Source: Brachyhypopomus gauderio (Eukaryota; Chordata; Actinopteri; Gymnotiformes; Hypopomidae). Taken from it: DNA of 64,000 nt. The DNA is taken from the NCBI RefSeq assembly GCF_052324685.1, contig NW_027506895.1, positions 396,001 through 460,000 of the forward strand, in the 5' to 3' direction. Shown in pieces: positions 28,474 through 40,361 of this stretch. Below the pieces are notes generated by a model. The model made no database searches and was not told the DNA's origin. It worked only from the letters and a program-made list of their open reading frames with translations. The position numbers and the translations under genes are program-made. The stretch's first letter is position 1; each line of letters starts with the position of its first letter.

Positions 28474-28508
28474 GTGTTCTCAGAGATGAGGAGGAAGAGG
28501 GGAGGATT

Positions 28509-29627
28509 TCAACAAACCTGCCAAGACAAGATATTGCTTTAGATTACAGCATACACCCGCAAACACTGCCAACTCTACTGCACGCTGTAAGGCAGACAAC
28601 ACAATACAACAGCAACACAAACACTGTCGACACCAACTCCCTTTAGCAATAAAGTTTCAGGAAAAGGAACTGCAACGACACATAAGCCTTCACTCTAAAT
28701 GATGGCTTCTGAGGTCAGAGAGACAACAGGTTTCTAGCTGGAGGGTTCTCACTCACTTTTTGGTCAGGCAGCACAGGGTTGCCCTGCAAATGGGAGCCAA
28801 TCGAGGCACCTCCTGGCCGGTCGTGTTCACAGAAGATGGTGCCGTTAACGTAGTGGAACCGGTCGCCAGGGACCAGCCGGTGTCTGCATGTCGCGCACGA
28901 GAAACACTGGGACAGAAAGAGAAGATGGAATCAACAAAGCACACTGAGAATCTGATCATTCTAGGGGTCTTGGTTCTGATCATTCTAGGGGTCTTGGTAC
29001 TTACACGCACACTTCACCCATGAAAGATGTGCACTTTATAAATGGCCAATAAACCCCAACAGGGAGAATTCAGAAGCCGTGAATAGCATAGCTATCTTGT
29101 TCATTTCCAATGCACAAAAGTGTTTAAGCAGTTCTGGAAACATTCATCAGCTATTGCTCCCTTATCAGATGTCAGACTGCATTTCTTTAAGCATGATGTG
29201 CTCAGTAGTAAAACCACAGGAATCCTGCCCATTAACACTCAACCACTTGCTCTCACTTCCTCAAAATTACAGCGGAGGACTCCAGGGCAGAGGCGGGAAA
29301 TCCCCCTTCCATAGACCAGTCTGGGCAGAGCCCCTCACCATGAACTTACAAGAACATTTCTGTTTTTCTGGCACGTTCCTAACGAGCATGTGTTGGAGCT
29401 TGGTCTGCTCCGGGAGGTTCTGCACACCTTTGCCCTGCTGCTGTTACGTTATTACATCGGAACAGAGAGGTGGATGTCATAAACATGTTTTCTGACAATG
29501 TGCTAACAGGGAAGCCACGGGGCTAACCTTGAGGTGGTAGACGTTGCCCTGTGCTTTCATAACCATTTCACTGGCAGGAATGGACTGTCCACATGCACTG
29601 CATGCTCCCGTATGCCCAAACAACCTG

Positions 29628-29680
<53 letters not shown>

Positions 29681-30861
29681 AGCTGGAGCATATCATTATA
29701 TTCAAGGGCTACATCATCTCTGATTTAAATACCACCAGCAAGATGGCTCACACATAATGACCACGTCATTAGGCACACCAGCCTTGTCAGATCAAAACTC
29801 GCCGCATCACATGATCTTCCCGCCGGGCTTTGAAGCCGCAGCGACGTCTCCCGCGCGTCGTGTTCGGCTCTACGTCAGAGAGCACGCGGAACATCTCGGA
29901 GCGCGCACCGGAGTACGGAAACGAGCCTGTCGCAGATCCCAGCTAGTGCGGCAGGTCCGGCCGAGCAAGGCTAGCTCACCGCACTGCAACTTCAGCCGAT
30001 TCGTTTGCATTGTAAATCAGACGCCCGACGCAGACGTACCCTCCGGTTCTCCCCCCCCCGTCCTTGTATTAAGCACGGTGAGCCTTTAATGTACTGCAGC
30101 CTCAGTTCCGAAAGTGGTGGAGAAGGACGGGGAAGGTCTAATTGGATTTAGGGAAGTGTCTAATCCTCGTCAGGCTGAAACCACGCGGGTAGAGGCGGAG
30201 GTGCAGAGAGGAGGGTCTCTGGATTCACCCGCCGCTACTGCGTCGTGCTTTATGGACCTTTCACTAATCTTAAGTCCAAATCACCAGAACTATCCCCCTA
30301 GAAAACTCGTAACGACGTATTAAAGGAATACTCCAGTCATTTTTAACCTAGAATCTGTTGGAATAGAGCAAATATTTTGGACACATTTCCCTGCACTTAG
30401 ATGGGTGGAAAAATCCACAATCTCACAAAAGTGCTTAGGCTTTCGCTAGAAGTGTGTTTCAACTTTCTCAGTTCTGGCTAAAATACACGGCAATGTGTCA
30501 AAATTGTTGTACATCGTAATCAACCACAATACAGTAGGCTACATCATAATCCCACGTCTGGGTGGGAGTAGAGGAATCCCCCCCCCCCCCCCCCCCCCCG
30601 CCGCCCCACGATGATGTTGTGCGTGATGTCGGGCACGTCTGACCTGATGTAGTCGTTCCTGCAGAGGATCATGCCCCCTTTGCTGTAGCAGGTGGTGCCG
30701 ATCTCGCCCAGCTGGGCCTGGCAGCAAGAACACTTCAGGCAACGCGTGTGCCAGTACCGCTCCATGGAGAAGAGCAGGAAGCGGTCGGAGATGCGGCCGC
30801 CGCAGCCCGCGCAGGCCCGGGGGGGCGTGCACCCGCCGCCCGCCGCCTGGCTGTTCACCAT
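28509..30861 (-). CDS. lmo4: LIM-only transcription cofactor LMO4, 157 aa
   Basis: Nuclear adaptor with two tandem LIM zinc-binding domains that bridges LDB1 and DNA-binding partners. Coding exons: 30861-30644, 29624-29528, 28906-28757 and 28517-28509. All phases join, giving 158 codons with the stop. LIM1 runs from CAGCGGRI (residue 17) to the end of the first coding exon, and LIM2 from ACSACGQS onward, with zinc Cys/His ligands in place. The last exon encodes only Val-Cys-stop (GTT TGT TGA after TTGGCAG), matching the conserved C-terminal DQKVC of LMO4. The ATG sits two bases after the acceptor CACAG. A non-coding exon and TATA promoter lie at 32.4-32.7 kb. The N-terminus (MVNSQAAGGGCTPPRA) and residues before the C-terminus diverge from mammalian LMO4. 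Fish have lmo4a and lmo4b; I cannot say which this is. A plausible polyadenylation signal (TTTATT on plus) is at about 27785. Confidence 0.95.
29630..29678. repeat. (CA)n tract against the lmo4 LIM2 exon acceptor
   Basis: About 23 CA units that on the lmo4 strand read (GT)n, followed by TTTCAG and then the exon starting at 29624. The microsatellite therefore supplies almost all of the sequence upstream of this 3' splice site. Confidence 0.9.
30578..30600. repeat. Poly-C run in lmo4 intron
   Basis: Long C homopolymer 45 bp past the donor of the first coding lmo4 exon (G-run on the transcript strand). Confidence 0.85.
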
Positions 30862-32401
30862 GCCTGTGGAAGGTCGAAGGTCACGGGGGTCAGGGGTTAG
30901 TACGGAGGGACGGGTGACGGCGGACGGGTGTGCCACCCCAACGGTGCTGGCCCACGAGCGGATCAGGCCGGGACGCTCCAAGAGCTAATTTGAGTTCTGA
31001 CTCTACGTGGACAGTAGCATCCATGAGGTGACATGACGGCTCGCTGTAGGCAAATTAGTGATGATGTACAAGATTATGGTTCAATGGATCCGTTTTACTA
31101 TGCTGGGGGGTTGGGAGACTTAAACTGAAGCAGCTTAGGCAGTATACTCGTCTGTCTGTGTGTCTGTCCATCTGTCTGTCTGTCTGTCTGTCCATCCACC
31201 CATCGTTAAAGAACCTGTATAATCACATTAAGTTTTTTTTTACCTCTCCAAAAAACCAGTACTCAAGGTGCAGGTGTAGTAGTAGATTATTGTAGCCCAC
31301 CTTTTGTATGCTTTACAGACACAGAACCAGGCGTTTTACGGAGATACACACCTATTACTCTTCTCTAGGGCACTGTACACAAAACCTCCATACACCTATT
31401 AGCCTGCATAAATGAATAAACCTGTACGTTTAGTAATATTTATGTTAGTGGCTGCAGACAGCTACAAGAAGGCAGCCTTGATCATGTTAATTTATGGCAT
31501 ACCTAGATTAAGGCTTGATATGAATGGGTCTCTCATCAGATCATATGTAATCTGATATGTAAACATTTGTCAAATTAACTCAACTGTGCGGTCGAGTGAA
31601 AGAGCTGGGGGAAGCTTAGTGTGGCCAGTCAAGCTTAATGTTGGTCACCATCAGTGATCATACACAGTTGTAAAAATACTCCATACCTCTACAGATTGTG
31701 GAATTGACCGATATAAAATAGTTCTTTAATCCGAATGGTAGGTCCAAGTGATTAATGAGGTTTCGGATAGAAATTACAGACTCAAAACAAGATTTTGCAT
31801 GCTGCCAGCCTTCATATTTAAACAATTTTCTGGACTACTGTAAGTGAAACAATCAAGCGATCCGTTTGTGTTTCTGTTCGCGGTCCAACCCTAGACAACG
31901 TCATTAACTTTTAGACAGATGGTCACGGTTTCCAAAACTGGCTCATCATTAATGGTCGCTGTACTTTCTCTGGGCATTTAAAACGTCCAGACACAGAATG
32001 ATGAGATTACTGTGAAGGCAGATAAACAGTGCAGGACGTTTATTTATGTGTTTAGTTGGAGGGGGCGACGCATTACAGTCACAAAGAAAAACAATAACCA
32101 ACTACGGACAAAACTACAATAACTATAATCCAATGATGTTACATTAATAGACACTACCACCCCCAGCCCACCCCCGCCCATATAGCAACTTAAGAGTTAT
32201 TGTTTTATTATAATTTATTTTATTATTAAATTATTTATTACCGCCGCCAAGGTACTCTGCGTCTGTCTGCTACAAAGCGAATACTACTGAGTATATAAAC
32301 CTACAGAAATACAGAAGTCTGACTTACATCTTGAACTTCGTTCTAAACTCTATACGTGAAAACGAGAACGATATCAAAAACAGGATGAGGTAGCCACTCA
32401 C

Positions 32402-32705
32402 CTTTAACTTTTGTTAGTTTTGCCACGAAGTGATAAACTGTCCGAAGGGAAGACGCTAATAACAATTTTCTAACGATCGCAATAACGTCCGCAATAACAG
32501 TCAAACTAACACAAATTTAATTTACGACAGATCACGAGACTGAACTGCGGTGCTGCAAGCCAGTCGCTTTAGTTAACAGAATTATACTCATCATCAGAGG
32601 GTTAAAACGAACGGCTACCTTAGTCTAGATATCGTTAAATCGTTGAATAAATGCGGTTTTTCCCCCCCGAACATCAACGCCGCGAGACTGTTTGAGCAAC
32701 TCTGA
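32402..32705 (-). other. lmo4: Probable non-coding first exon of lmo4
   Basis: On the minus strand this segment lies between a TATA box and a strong splice donor (AAAG|GTGAGTGG at 32402/32401). It contains no good long frame. The next acceptor downstream on the strand with a good LMO4 start is at 30864/30863. LMO4 genes in other vertebrates also have non-coding 5' exons. The exact start is inferred from TATA spacing. Confidence 0.6.
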
Positions 32706-32729
32706 ACACGACCTGCGTTGTGTGGCGTC

Positions 32730-32736
32730 ATTTATA
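32730..32736 (-). promoter_or_regulatory. lmo4: TATA box of the lmo4 promoter
   Basis: TATAAAT on the minus strand, flanked by TGACGCC and a CRE-like TGCGTCAC about 15 bp further upstream. It is about 25-30 bp from the inferred start of the non-coding lmo4 exon. Confidence 0.6.
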
Positions 32737-32959
32737 GCGTTGCACCGTGACGCAATGGAGTTGTAGACTGTGTGGCCAGTGAAATTTGGATGGGGGGGCG
32801 TGGTACACGATTGTACATTTTAATCTTGTCCAAGCATTTTTATCATGATATTGTCCGGATAAACTCAGAGTATCCTGAACATAGTGCCTTTTTTTATCAG
32901 ACTTGGACGTTTTCACTAGATCCCGGTACATCTGTGTGCTCCTCTCTGGACTTCTGGTA

Positions 32960-35900
32960 TCATTAAAATAATATAAGCTTTAGTAGGCTATATACAACTT
33001 CACCGACTCATGTAATCTATAAAGCAAACATTAAACGAAGTAGGGGTTTCTCTTCACATCGGGCAAACTTTAAGCCAGAATACACTTATAGGTCAGTAAC
33101 AGTAGCAATGTGGAAAAAAAGACTTTTAACATATTCTAAATATTTTAAATATATTCTACAAGAATATTTGCATTCGAGTCTGTTCAGAACGTTTGCACAC
33201 ACTCGCGTGCTGCACAAGGTCTGTTCTCTCAAGACTTCCACTAGGGTGCAGCACAGATTCATTGAGTGTAGGCTGCGCGTCATACCACACGGACATAACT
33301 CGATTTAGGACGTGACCGTTTTCAGTCTCCAAGTGCACTTTTGGCATGCAGAGTTATTGACACTTTATTCTGTTTCGTAATCAATGACTTATTCGGTGTA
33401 TTATATATTTTCTTGTTTGTTGATTCATTCTAAAGGATTTTAGGCCTACATATATTTTAATTTCGGTCCCTTATGTTTTCTAACCCTATTAGCCACACAG
33501 GAAAGCATTTTTTGCTGTGTATTCTCTTTACCCCGACTCAAAATAATTATTAGAATGATTTACTCGATATCTGTCTATTCTGAAATGATGTCTGGTTGCA
33601 CTCTCTCATGGCTCTCTGAATGCGCACAGACAAATTAAACTTTTTATATATTTTTTTCTTAGATATTACAAAAAATCTGGGGTTCGTATTCTGCAAGAAC
33701 TTCAAGAAATGGGAGTTAAATGGTTTACTGATAGCATAACGGAATGTGGGATGATTTATTATACTACCAATAAAATATTTTCGGCGATAAAGCAAACGTT
33801 TCAATGCATTCTTATTTTAAAAAGAAAATAAATGATTTTGGCCTATGCAGAACATTCCCTAAATAAAATTACTATTCCCTCGAATGGATTGCCAAGTATA
33901 CATGTTCAGAACATAATGCAGGCCAAACATTTATCATTAGTAAACCTCTCCCCATATCTCCCACCGTTCTCCATTCAAACTGCGCATCTGAAATCTAGGT
34001 CAGCCATCCATTAGCCTGAAATTAGTCCAACACAGGCTGCCCATCCGCACTCCAGCAGGGCACGTGTGTTTCGCTAGAGGGCGACTCCAAACCAGCAGAC
34101 AGGAGGATCGCCTTCCTGTCCCCGCCCCTGACTCCGCCCCTGACTCCACCCCTAATTCCGCCCCACACTCTGCCTCACTGTCATGGCCATTTGTCAAGTG
34201 CTTGTGGTCACCAAGGGACACTGTGGGAAGTTTGCAAGTTCTGCAAACATGTGAGACCTTTAGGTTCACGGGGGGCTCAGGGCAAATACAGAAAACATAC
34301 ATGCAATTTACCTCACGCGTGACGCTAGCAAGAGGATTGTATGGCTGTGGTCATGGAGATAGCTTTACACACCATGGCCCAACTTCCAGTTGATAATTAT
34401 CTTTGCTTTTTAACATTACTAGTAAACATTGCTTTTTGCATAACTCAATTGAATTCTGCATACATTCTTCATATTTTATATAATAGTATTTTATTCTGAT
34501 TTTCTGTGTAGTCTGAGTCGCTACACACAAGTGCCCACATGAAGCACCCTGGAATCCTGAGACGGAAGGAGAACCTGATTCATGCATCCGGTCAAATAAT
34601 GTTTTCACCTTGAAATCAGACCTATTCTGGCTAGGTCTGCACCCTCAGCTCCTGCGACATAGCCTGACTTCCTGCGAGTGCTGTGGTACGTAGGTGTGAT
34701 ATGGCTAGTCTATGCTTAGTTGTTTGTGTGTGTGTGTGTGTGTCTGCATGTGTATGGAGCACATGCCTGAGTGAAATGGTATGAAGAGAAAGGAGAGGGG
34801 GAGAACTGTCTGGAATTTCGGAGCAGGTTGTGAGTTTGTGCCGCCGAGTTGCATTGTGTGCAGAGGGAGGAAGAAGACACGAGAATCCGAAATGGGCAGC
34901 CGTGCGAAACTTTAATTCACTTTCTATCTTACTATCAACTCTATTAGACACATAAAACAAACAGACGCTTTCCTTTCAATAGTACATTTAATATACTGTA
35001 TCGAACATTGACACAGAAGATCAAAATCATTCATGGCAAACACAGGAAGTACATAAACTGAGAGAGAGTGTAACGCACGCCCCGTAAAAAGGAGCTGTCT
35101 CTTCAGAAACACACCCACTCCACTAAGAGTGAAGCCTGTCTACTGCATCTAGTCAAAAAACACAAATGCGAATCTAATACAGTCTTCTTTACAGATAACT
35201 CAACCTTGTACATAACAAAGTACGTTGTCTTTGAAAATATCTATACTCCTGTAGGTTTTAAGTGAAACTGCATATTAGGACAGCAGAGAACTGACAGATG
35301 TATTAGCTTAATGAGAAGGGTGAACATGTATCTTCTGGAATCTTCTGGAAGTGGTTCTTCTGGAATTCTGACTAACCTGTCAGAATCTGTCTCGGGTGGA
35401 CCCACCTTGTGTCATAAACATGAATGTTATGGAAGACCAAACTGTGCCTGGAGTTACGTCCATGACCCCCAATAGTCTCAGTTCTTTGGTTGAAGGGACA
35501 TAGTGCATTTCATCATTACCTGCCGACTACGACAGGAAGTCATTATTTATTAAGAAAAATGCGGAAGTCGGGAGCAGAGAATAAATAAGACAAACCTTCT
35601 TGTATAATATTTAATTACAAAACATGCAGGTTTGGGTTTAGAAAGGCCCAAGAGGAGCCCAGAACTGACAACCAGAAGTCCAATGGATCAACAAGTGTGT
35701 TCAGTTCGAGGGACTCACTGGAGTCAGCATGTCTCTGTCAGAGTCTCTCTGGAGGGCCTGGGGGCTGATCCGAGATCAGTCTCAGGATGGCTTAAGTTAA
35801 GCAGGGGAGAAGCACCCCTTTGTGAGGCAGCTTAAGTATGAAGTGTAAACTCTGTAACGTTCTGCACGCAAGTCTACCAGGAGATACGAAGATGGCGAGA
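32960..35900. other. Intergenic DNA between lmo4 and the CCN gene
   Basis: No coding exon recognised. It contains a tandem run of four CCCCTGACTCCGC-like 12-bp units (about 34120-34165), a CTCF-like core GCTAGAGGGCGACTC (about 34072-34086) and a short (GT)n at about 34727-34742. The rest is AT-rich unique sequence. Confidence 0.5.
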
Positions 35901-36023
35901 GGTCTTAGGAACGACAGTGGGGGGAAGTGAGTGTGTCTTCTGCCTTGCAGAGCACTCTTTTCGTTTGTCTTAGGGAGTGAAGGCGATTCTGAGTGCGCGC
36001 GGCCATTGCGCGCGCTCGCGCGA

Positions 36024-38710
36024 TCAGCGGGAGAACGTGTGTACGTCGTTGCGAAGGCTAACGGAAGGCGCCGCCTCGTCGCCGTCGCAGTGCCTCCTGC
36101 CGCAGCGGCAGCGCCGGATCCACATGACGTTGCGCGTGACGCTCTCGCCGTCCGGGCAGCGGAAGCGCATGCGCACCGTGCGTGACTCGGACGGCCGACA
36201 GCACCTGCCGTCCGAGCACGAGCCGCACGTCCGCGGTCGGTAGCGCCTCACCGTGCTGCAGCCGGCGAACGTGATGTGCTCGGGCTCGCGCGACCTCGCG
36301 GCCCGCACGCATTTCTTCCCCCTCTGAACAAACGCGGAAACATGTTACGTTTAATTTGATTACAACGTGCAGTATGCGCATGTCTTTATACAAAAATGAC
36401 CAAATTTTCAAGTTTTCTGGCCCTTGACTTTACGCTTAAACGCAGCTAAATCTGCAGAAAGTGTGTATCTCGTAGGTGTGTATCCGTCCAGTACAGACGT
36501 GGACGGCCGCCTTACCCTGACCACGGGGGTGACGTCACACTTGCGGACCTGACAGAGGCGTGTTTCCCGGACCAGCTTGCACCGCGGGTTGCTGTTGGTG
36601 ACACGGCTGGAGATGCCAAACCCGCAGGGGGACGAGCACCGGGACCAGTCTGTGGTCTGCGGGTAGCATTCGGACGAAGGGGAGGGAAGTCCCCACACAG
36701 CTGGCCCCGCCCACTCTGCACAGAACAGGATACAGGCATCGCGTTTACCTGATGTCATTTAGCAGTTTGCCTTTCGATAAAGTTGCATGCAGCCTCACCT
36801 TGGAAGGCGTCTCCGTTAGCTCGGCGAGCGCCGGGCGGCCATACCAGCATGCCGATGTGGTTGGCGTGGGAGTGTGGGAGTGGGGGCGGTGTGTCCTCTC
36901 TGATGTGATTGTCGTCATCACACACCCAACTCTGGCAGCAGTGCCCGGGGGGCGTCTCTAGACGCGGGCTGGCACAGTGCCCCCGGGGCAGGAGCAGCGG
37001 CTGGGGGCAGACGGGCACACAGCCCACCACGCCGTCTGTACAGCTGCAACGGTGTTCACAGCGCAGTTGGAAGTCCTCACCATGTTGGACCACCTGCCCA
37101 CCAAACTCACACGGACGACCGTGAGCGGCAGCTGAGGGAATATACACCACACATCGCACACACACCACATACACACACACACATCACATACACACCACAC
37201 ACATACACACACCACACAAACACACACACACACGCACACACACGACGCATACATGCATACATTCATACATTCAATAAGATTTAATGTTTATAATTACTCA
37301 ATGTGTACACAGCGTCTATTTGTCAACAATGTAAACACACACAGTGTAATGTAAATACTAAAATGCTGAGCTGAATATGTTTTAATCACAGTAATAATTC
37401 AAATTCACGTTTGCACACAGCCCCCTTGCCCTGTCCATCATCACCTCGGCAGACGCCGCGGTAGGGGTCTCCTCCGGCCCCTAGGTGGCAGTGCAGGCCC
37501 TTGATGTGGTCACAAGGTTTGTCCGGGCCACAGTCCTGGTTGAACTGTTGCGCACACACCTTACAACACCCACACTCATCCAGCACCCAGCTTACTCCCA
37601 CTGGACAGGAGGGAGGGGACGGGGGGCAGGAGCACGGTGCAGAACAGCCTCCTGACATCTGGCAAAGCACAGCAGGGGGGTGGAGAGCGGGTGAAGGAAC
37701 AGCTCATAATGACATAATGTACTGAAATCACCAGTCAGATAAAAGACATTCAGTATTGGTGGATGGTTTAGACAAGTGATATGTATAGGCTGTGTGGAAT
37801 TAGTAAACCGGTTCTTGTGGTATGAAATTGCAATTGAATACAAGGTGACATTTTTATCTTCTGCTTGGATGGAATGTGATAGTTTTGACTGGGAAAAGAA
37901 ACTCTTCTTGCTCCCACAGTGCAGTGTGGCGATAAATCTGCTAACCAGTGTTCACTAGCAGTAGAAATACCTGAACGGGCTGGTGGCCAGAGCGAATACC
38001 GCATGTACTCCTGAGAGTATACCACATGTACTTCTGAGAGTATACCACATAGACTCTTGAGAGTATACCACATGGACTCCTGAGAGTATACCACATGGAC
38101 TCCTGAGAGTATACCACTTGAACTCTTGAGAGTATACCACATGTACTCATGAGAGAGTCACACGGGCTTTAACTGTCGAAGCCTGAACTTATATGAACTC
38201 ATGTTGCCATTCAGCCTGAGGACTGTTTGCTTTTACCCTAAAGGTCCGTGGTAGGAATCAGCTGTCTTCCAAGTGTGGTTCTTAAACAAATGATATTAAT
38301 AATCAGATATGCGCTTTTTGATGAAGATCATTGTCTGAATACTGTCTTATCTACAGAGGTTATAATATCTGCAAACATATCATGCACATTAAGAGAACCC
38401 ACAATAATTTATGGACTTCAGTGATTTTATCTCTGTCTGCAGGCATTACTGCAAATTACAGTCATGCTGGCAATAAGAACTGAAATATTAAATCTGTCTC
38501 GTTTGATGGAAGAGATGATAATAAGCAGCACCTGAGCCCTGAGGTGTTTAAGCACACGTACGTTGCAATGTGAAGTATCTAAATGAAGAGTTCCTACAGC
38601 ACCTCTGAAATGCAGACACAGTGGAATCTCAGTGGATTTCACATACTCACTCTGTCTGCGGCACAGACACTAGCTGCCATTAGCAGGACAATGCCCAGAA
38701 CTGTCTCCAT
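36024..38710 (-). CDS. ccn1: CCN1/CYR61-type matricellular protein, five exons, 368 aa
   Basis: Secreted cysteine-rich signalling protein of the CCN family. Exons: 38710-38651, 37658-37445, 37131-36799, 36715-36516 and 36323-36024. All are GT-AG and phases add to 369 codons with the stop. One exon per module, as in the family: signal peptide (METVLGIVLLMAASVCAAD), IGFBP-like domain (residues 21-91, with CGCCKVCAQQ), VWC domain (about 96-165), TSP1 repeat (about 222-265, WSRCSSPCG) and C-terminal cystine knot (270-368, CGSCSDGRCC). The C-terminus (NDVHTFSR) aligns with CYR61 NDIHKFRD, and the length fits CYR61 (381 aa in human), so CCN1 rather than CCN2 or CCN3. Fish carry several ccn1 paralogues and this may be ccn1l1 or ccn1l2. 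The linker between VWC and TSP1 is shorter and less basic than I expect for CYR61. Nearness to lmo4 fits the human 1p22 arrangement. Confidence 0.93.
37150..37240. repeat. CA-rich array in intron 2 of the CCN gene
   Basis: Irregular CACACATA/CACCACA repeats, reading GT-rich on the gene strand, about 20 bp upstream of the VWC exon acceptor (CCCTCAG at 37132). Confidence 0.85.
37991..38156. repeat. 23-bp minisatellite in intron 1 of the CCN gene
   Basis: Seven copies of a unit close to CTCCTGAGAGTATACCACATGGA. It reads as an open frame in several phases because 23 is not a multiple of 3, but it is intronic. Confidence 0.95.
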
Positions 38711-38877
38711 GCTTCCAGTCCGAGGAGAATTACGAACAGCCCCCGTAAATACCAAGGTCCCCAGAAAGAAAAACAAATTGAGATTCCAGGTAACGATGAA
38801 GAGACGATCAGTCCATAAAACAGCTTAGAGGAACCAAGCCAGCTCACGGCTCCCCAAACAGAGTCAGTCGGCTGTCC

Positions 38878-38957
38878 ACGGAGTGGTCTGTACACGGAGT
38901 GGTCTGTCCACAGAGTGGTCTGTACACAGAGTGGTCTGTACACGGAGTGGTCTGTTG
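38878..38957. repeat. 16-bp tandem repeat in the predicted 5'UTR of the CCN gene
   Basis: Five copies of ACGGAGTGGTCTGTAC with one to two substitutions. It lies between the inferred TATA box (39094-39100) and the ATG (38710), so it should be transcribed as 5'UTR. Confidence 0.9.
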
Positions 38958-39093
38958 ACCTGCTTCGCTTCTCAAACACTGGGAGACGAAAGAACAGGTA
39001 GAACTGCAGAGTTCAGTCCAAAGAGAGCCGGTATCAATGTAGAACTCACAGAGCCCTGTCCTGTCTTAGGGGAATTACAGCTGGTGCAGGTCA

Positions 39094-39100
39094 CCTTATA
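39094..39100 (-). promoter_or_regulatory. ccn1: Probable TATA box of the CCN gene
   Basis: TATAAGG on the minus strand, 385 bp upstream of the ATG. Just upstream lie a poly-G run and a (GA)n tract (39121-39161). The implied transcription start is about 39068. No intron is needed in the 5'UTR. Confidence 0.5.
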
Positions 39101-39120
39101 GGCAAGGGGAGTGGGGGTGA

Positions 39121-39240
39121 TGGGGGGGGGGGGGGGGGAGAGGGAGAGAGAGAGAGAGAGAGGCCCCTCTGACATAAGCACACAGAGGAGAGCAAGGAAA
39201 CATGACCAAATGACACATACACACACACACACACACACAC
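39121..39240. repeat. Poly-G/(GA)n and (CA)n tracts upstream of the CCN promoter
   Basis: A run of about 17 G, (GA)n to 39161, then (CA)n (39219-39241). Confidence 0.9.
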
Positions 39241-39621
39241 AATTTGGTAGAAGCTAACTATATGCATATTTTAAAAGAACGGATCCTAAACCATCATTCA
39301 CTCAACAAAGGAGTTGTTGCTGTGTGCTGTGTTCTGCAGCAGTCCAAAAACATGTGTGTTATAGTGGAAGAACTGAGCCGGGGAGGGAGCTCCCCCTGAG
39401 GAAGGCTTTTCCTTTGTATTAGGAAGTAGTGATGCAGATGCAGGAGAAAATCCCCATAAACAACTCGACAGGTTTTCGACAAATTCTAAACACACACGCT
39501 GCCAGATAGAATCTCTCACACGCATTTACGCTTTTCAGGAAACTGGCTGGTTCCCATATTGTGGCTGGGAAGACTTCACAATCCCATTGTCGTGTGTGTA
39601 GGGCTTTAAAGCTGCACCTCC

Positions 39622-39902
39622 TCGCAGAGAACGAAGACCTTGCAGAGGACGAATATCTCACAGAGACTGAAGACCTCACAGAGGAAGAAGACCTTGCAGA
39701 GAAAGAAGACCTCGCAGGGGATGAAGACCTCACAGAAGAAGGAGACCTCGCAGGGGGAAAAGACCTCACAGATAACAAAGACCTCACAGAGAATGAAGAC
39801 CTCACAGAGGAAGAATACCTCACAGGAGACAAAGACCTTGCAGAGAACAAAGACCTCTCAGGGGAGGAAGACCTCTCAGACAAAGATCTCACAGAGAAAG
39901 AG
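39622..39902. repeat. 18-bp minisatellite with an acidic open frame
   Basis: About 15 copies of an 18-bp unit, CTCACAGAGGAAGAAGAC in its commonest form. On the plus strand it stays open as an acidic hexapeptide repeat (EDLTEE, EDLAEK, KDLTEN) inside a 139-codon frame (39561-39980). No splice sites, family match or conserved flanks support a gene, so I treat it as a minisatellite. Confidence 0.85.
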
Positions 39903-40361
39903 CTGAGACACTCTGTGTCTTGTCTTTCAAGCACTAATTGTGTCAACCACACGGTTATCCAGCAGGATGTGATAGCATGATCAGATTATATGCCTCACTG
40001 TGTTAGCATGATCAGACATTAGGTCTGACTATGATAGCATGATCGAAATTGTAGGTCTGAATGTGTTAGTATGATTCCAAATAATCTAAAGAACTAGTAT
40101 GATCTTACGCTACCTTTATTTGGTTTAACACCACACGTAAGAACTCCAGCAATGTCCTATAACTACATTATTGTGTTCAGTCTGTCTAATGGAGGAATAC
40201 TTAGCATTGCACTATAAAAATCACTTCTAATATGAGTTATGAAACTAGGGTCAGTGCTTAACAGAACTGGCAGAGCAGGTGTTGAGGTGCCACATCTCTC
40301 CAGGTGAGTGTGACCTCAGGGAGAAAAAGGTGACAGCTAAGGAGCACTGCTATACTTTCTC

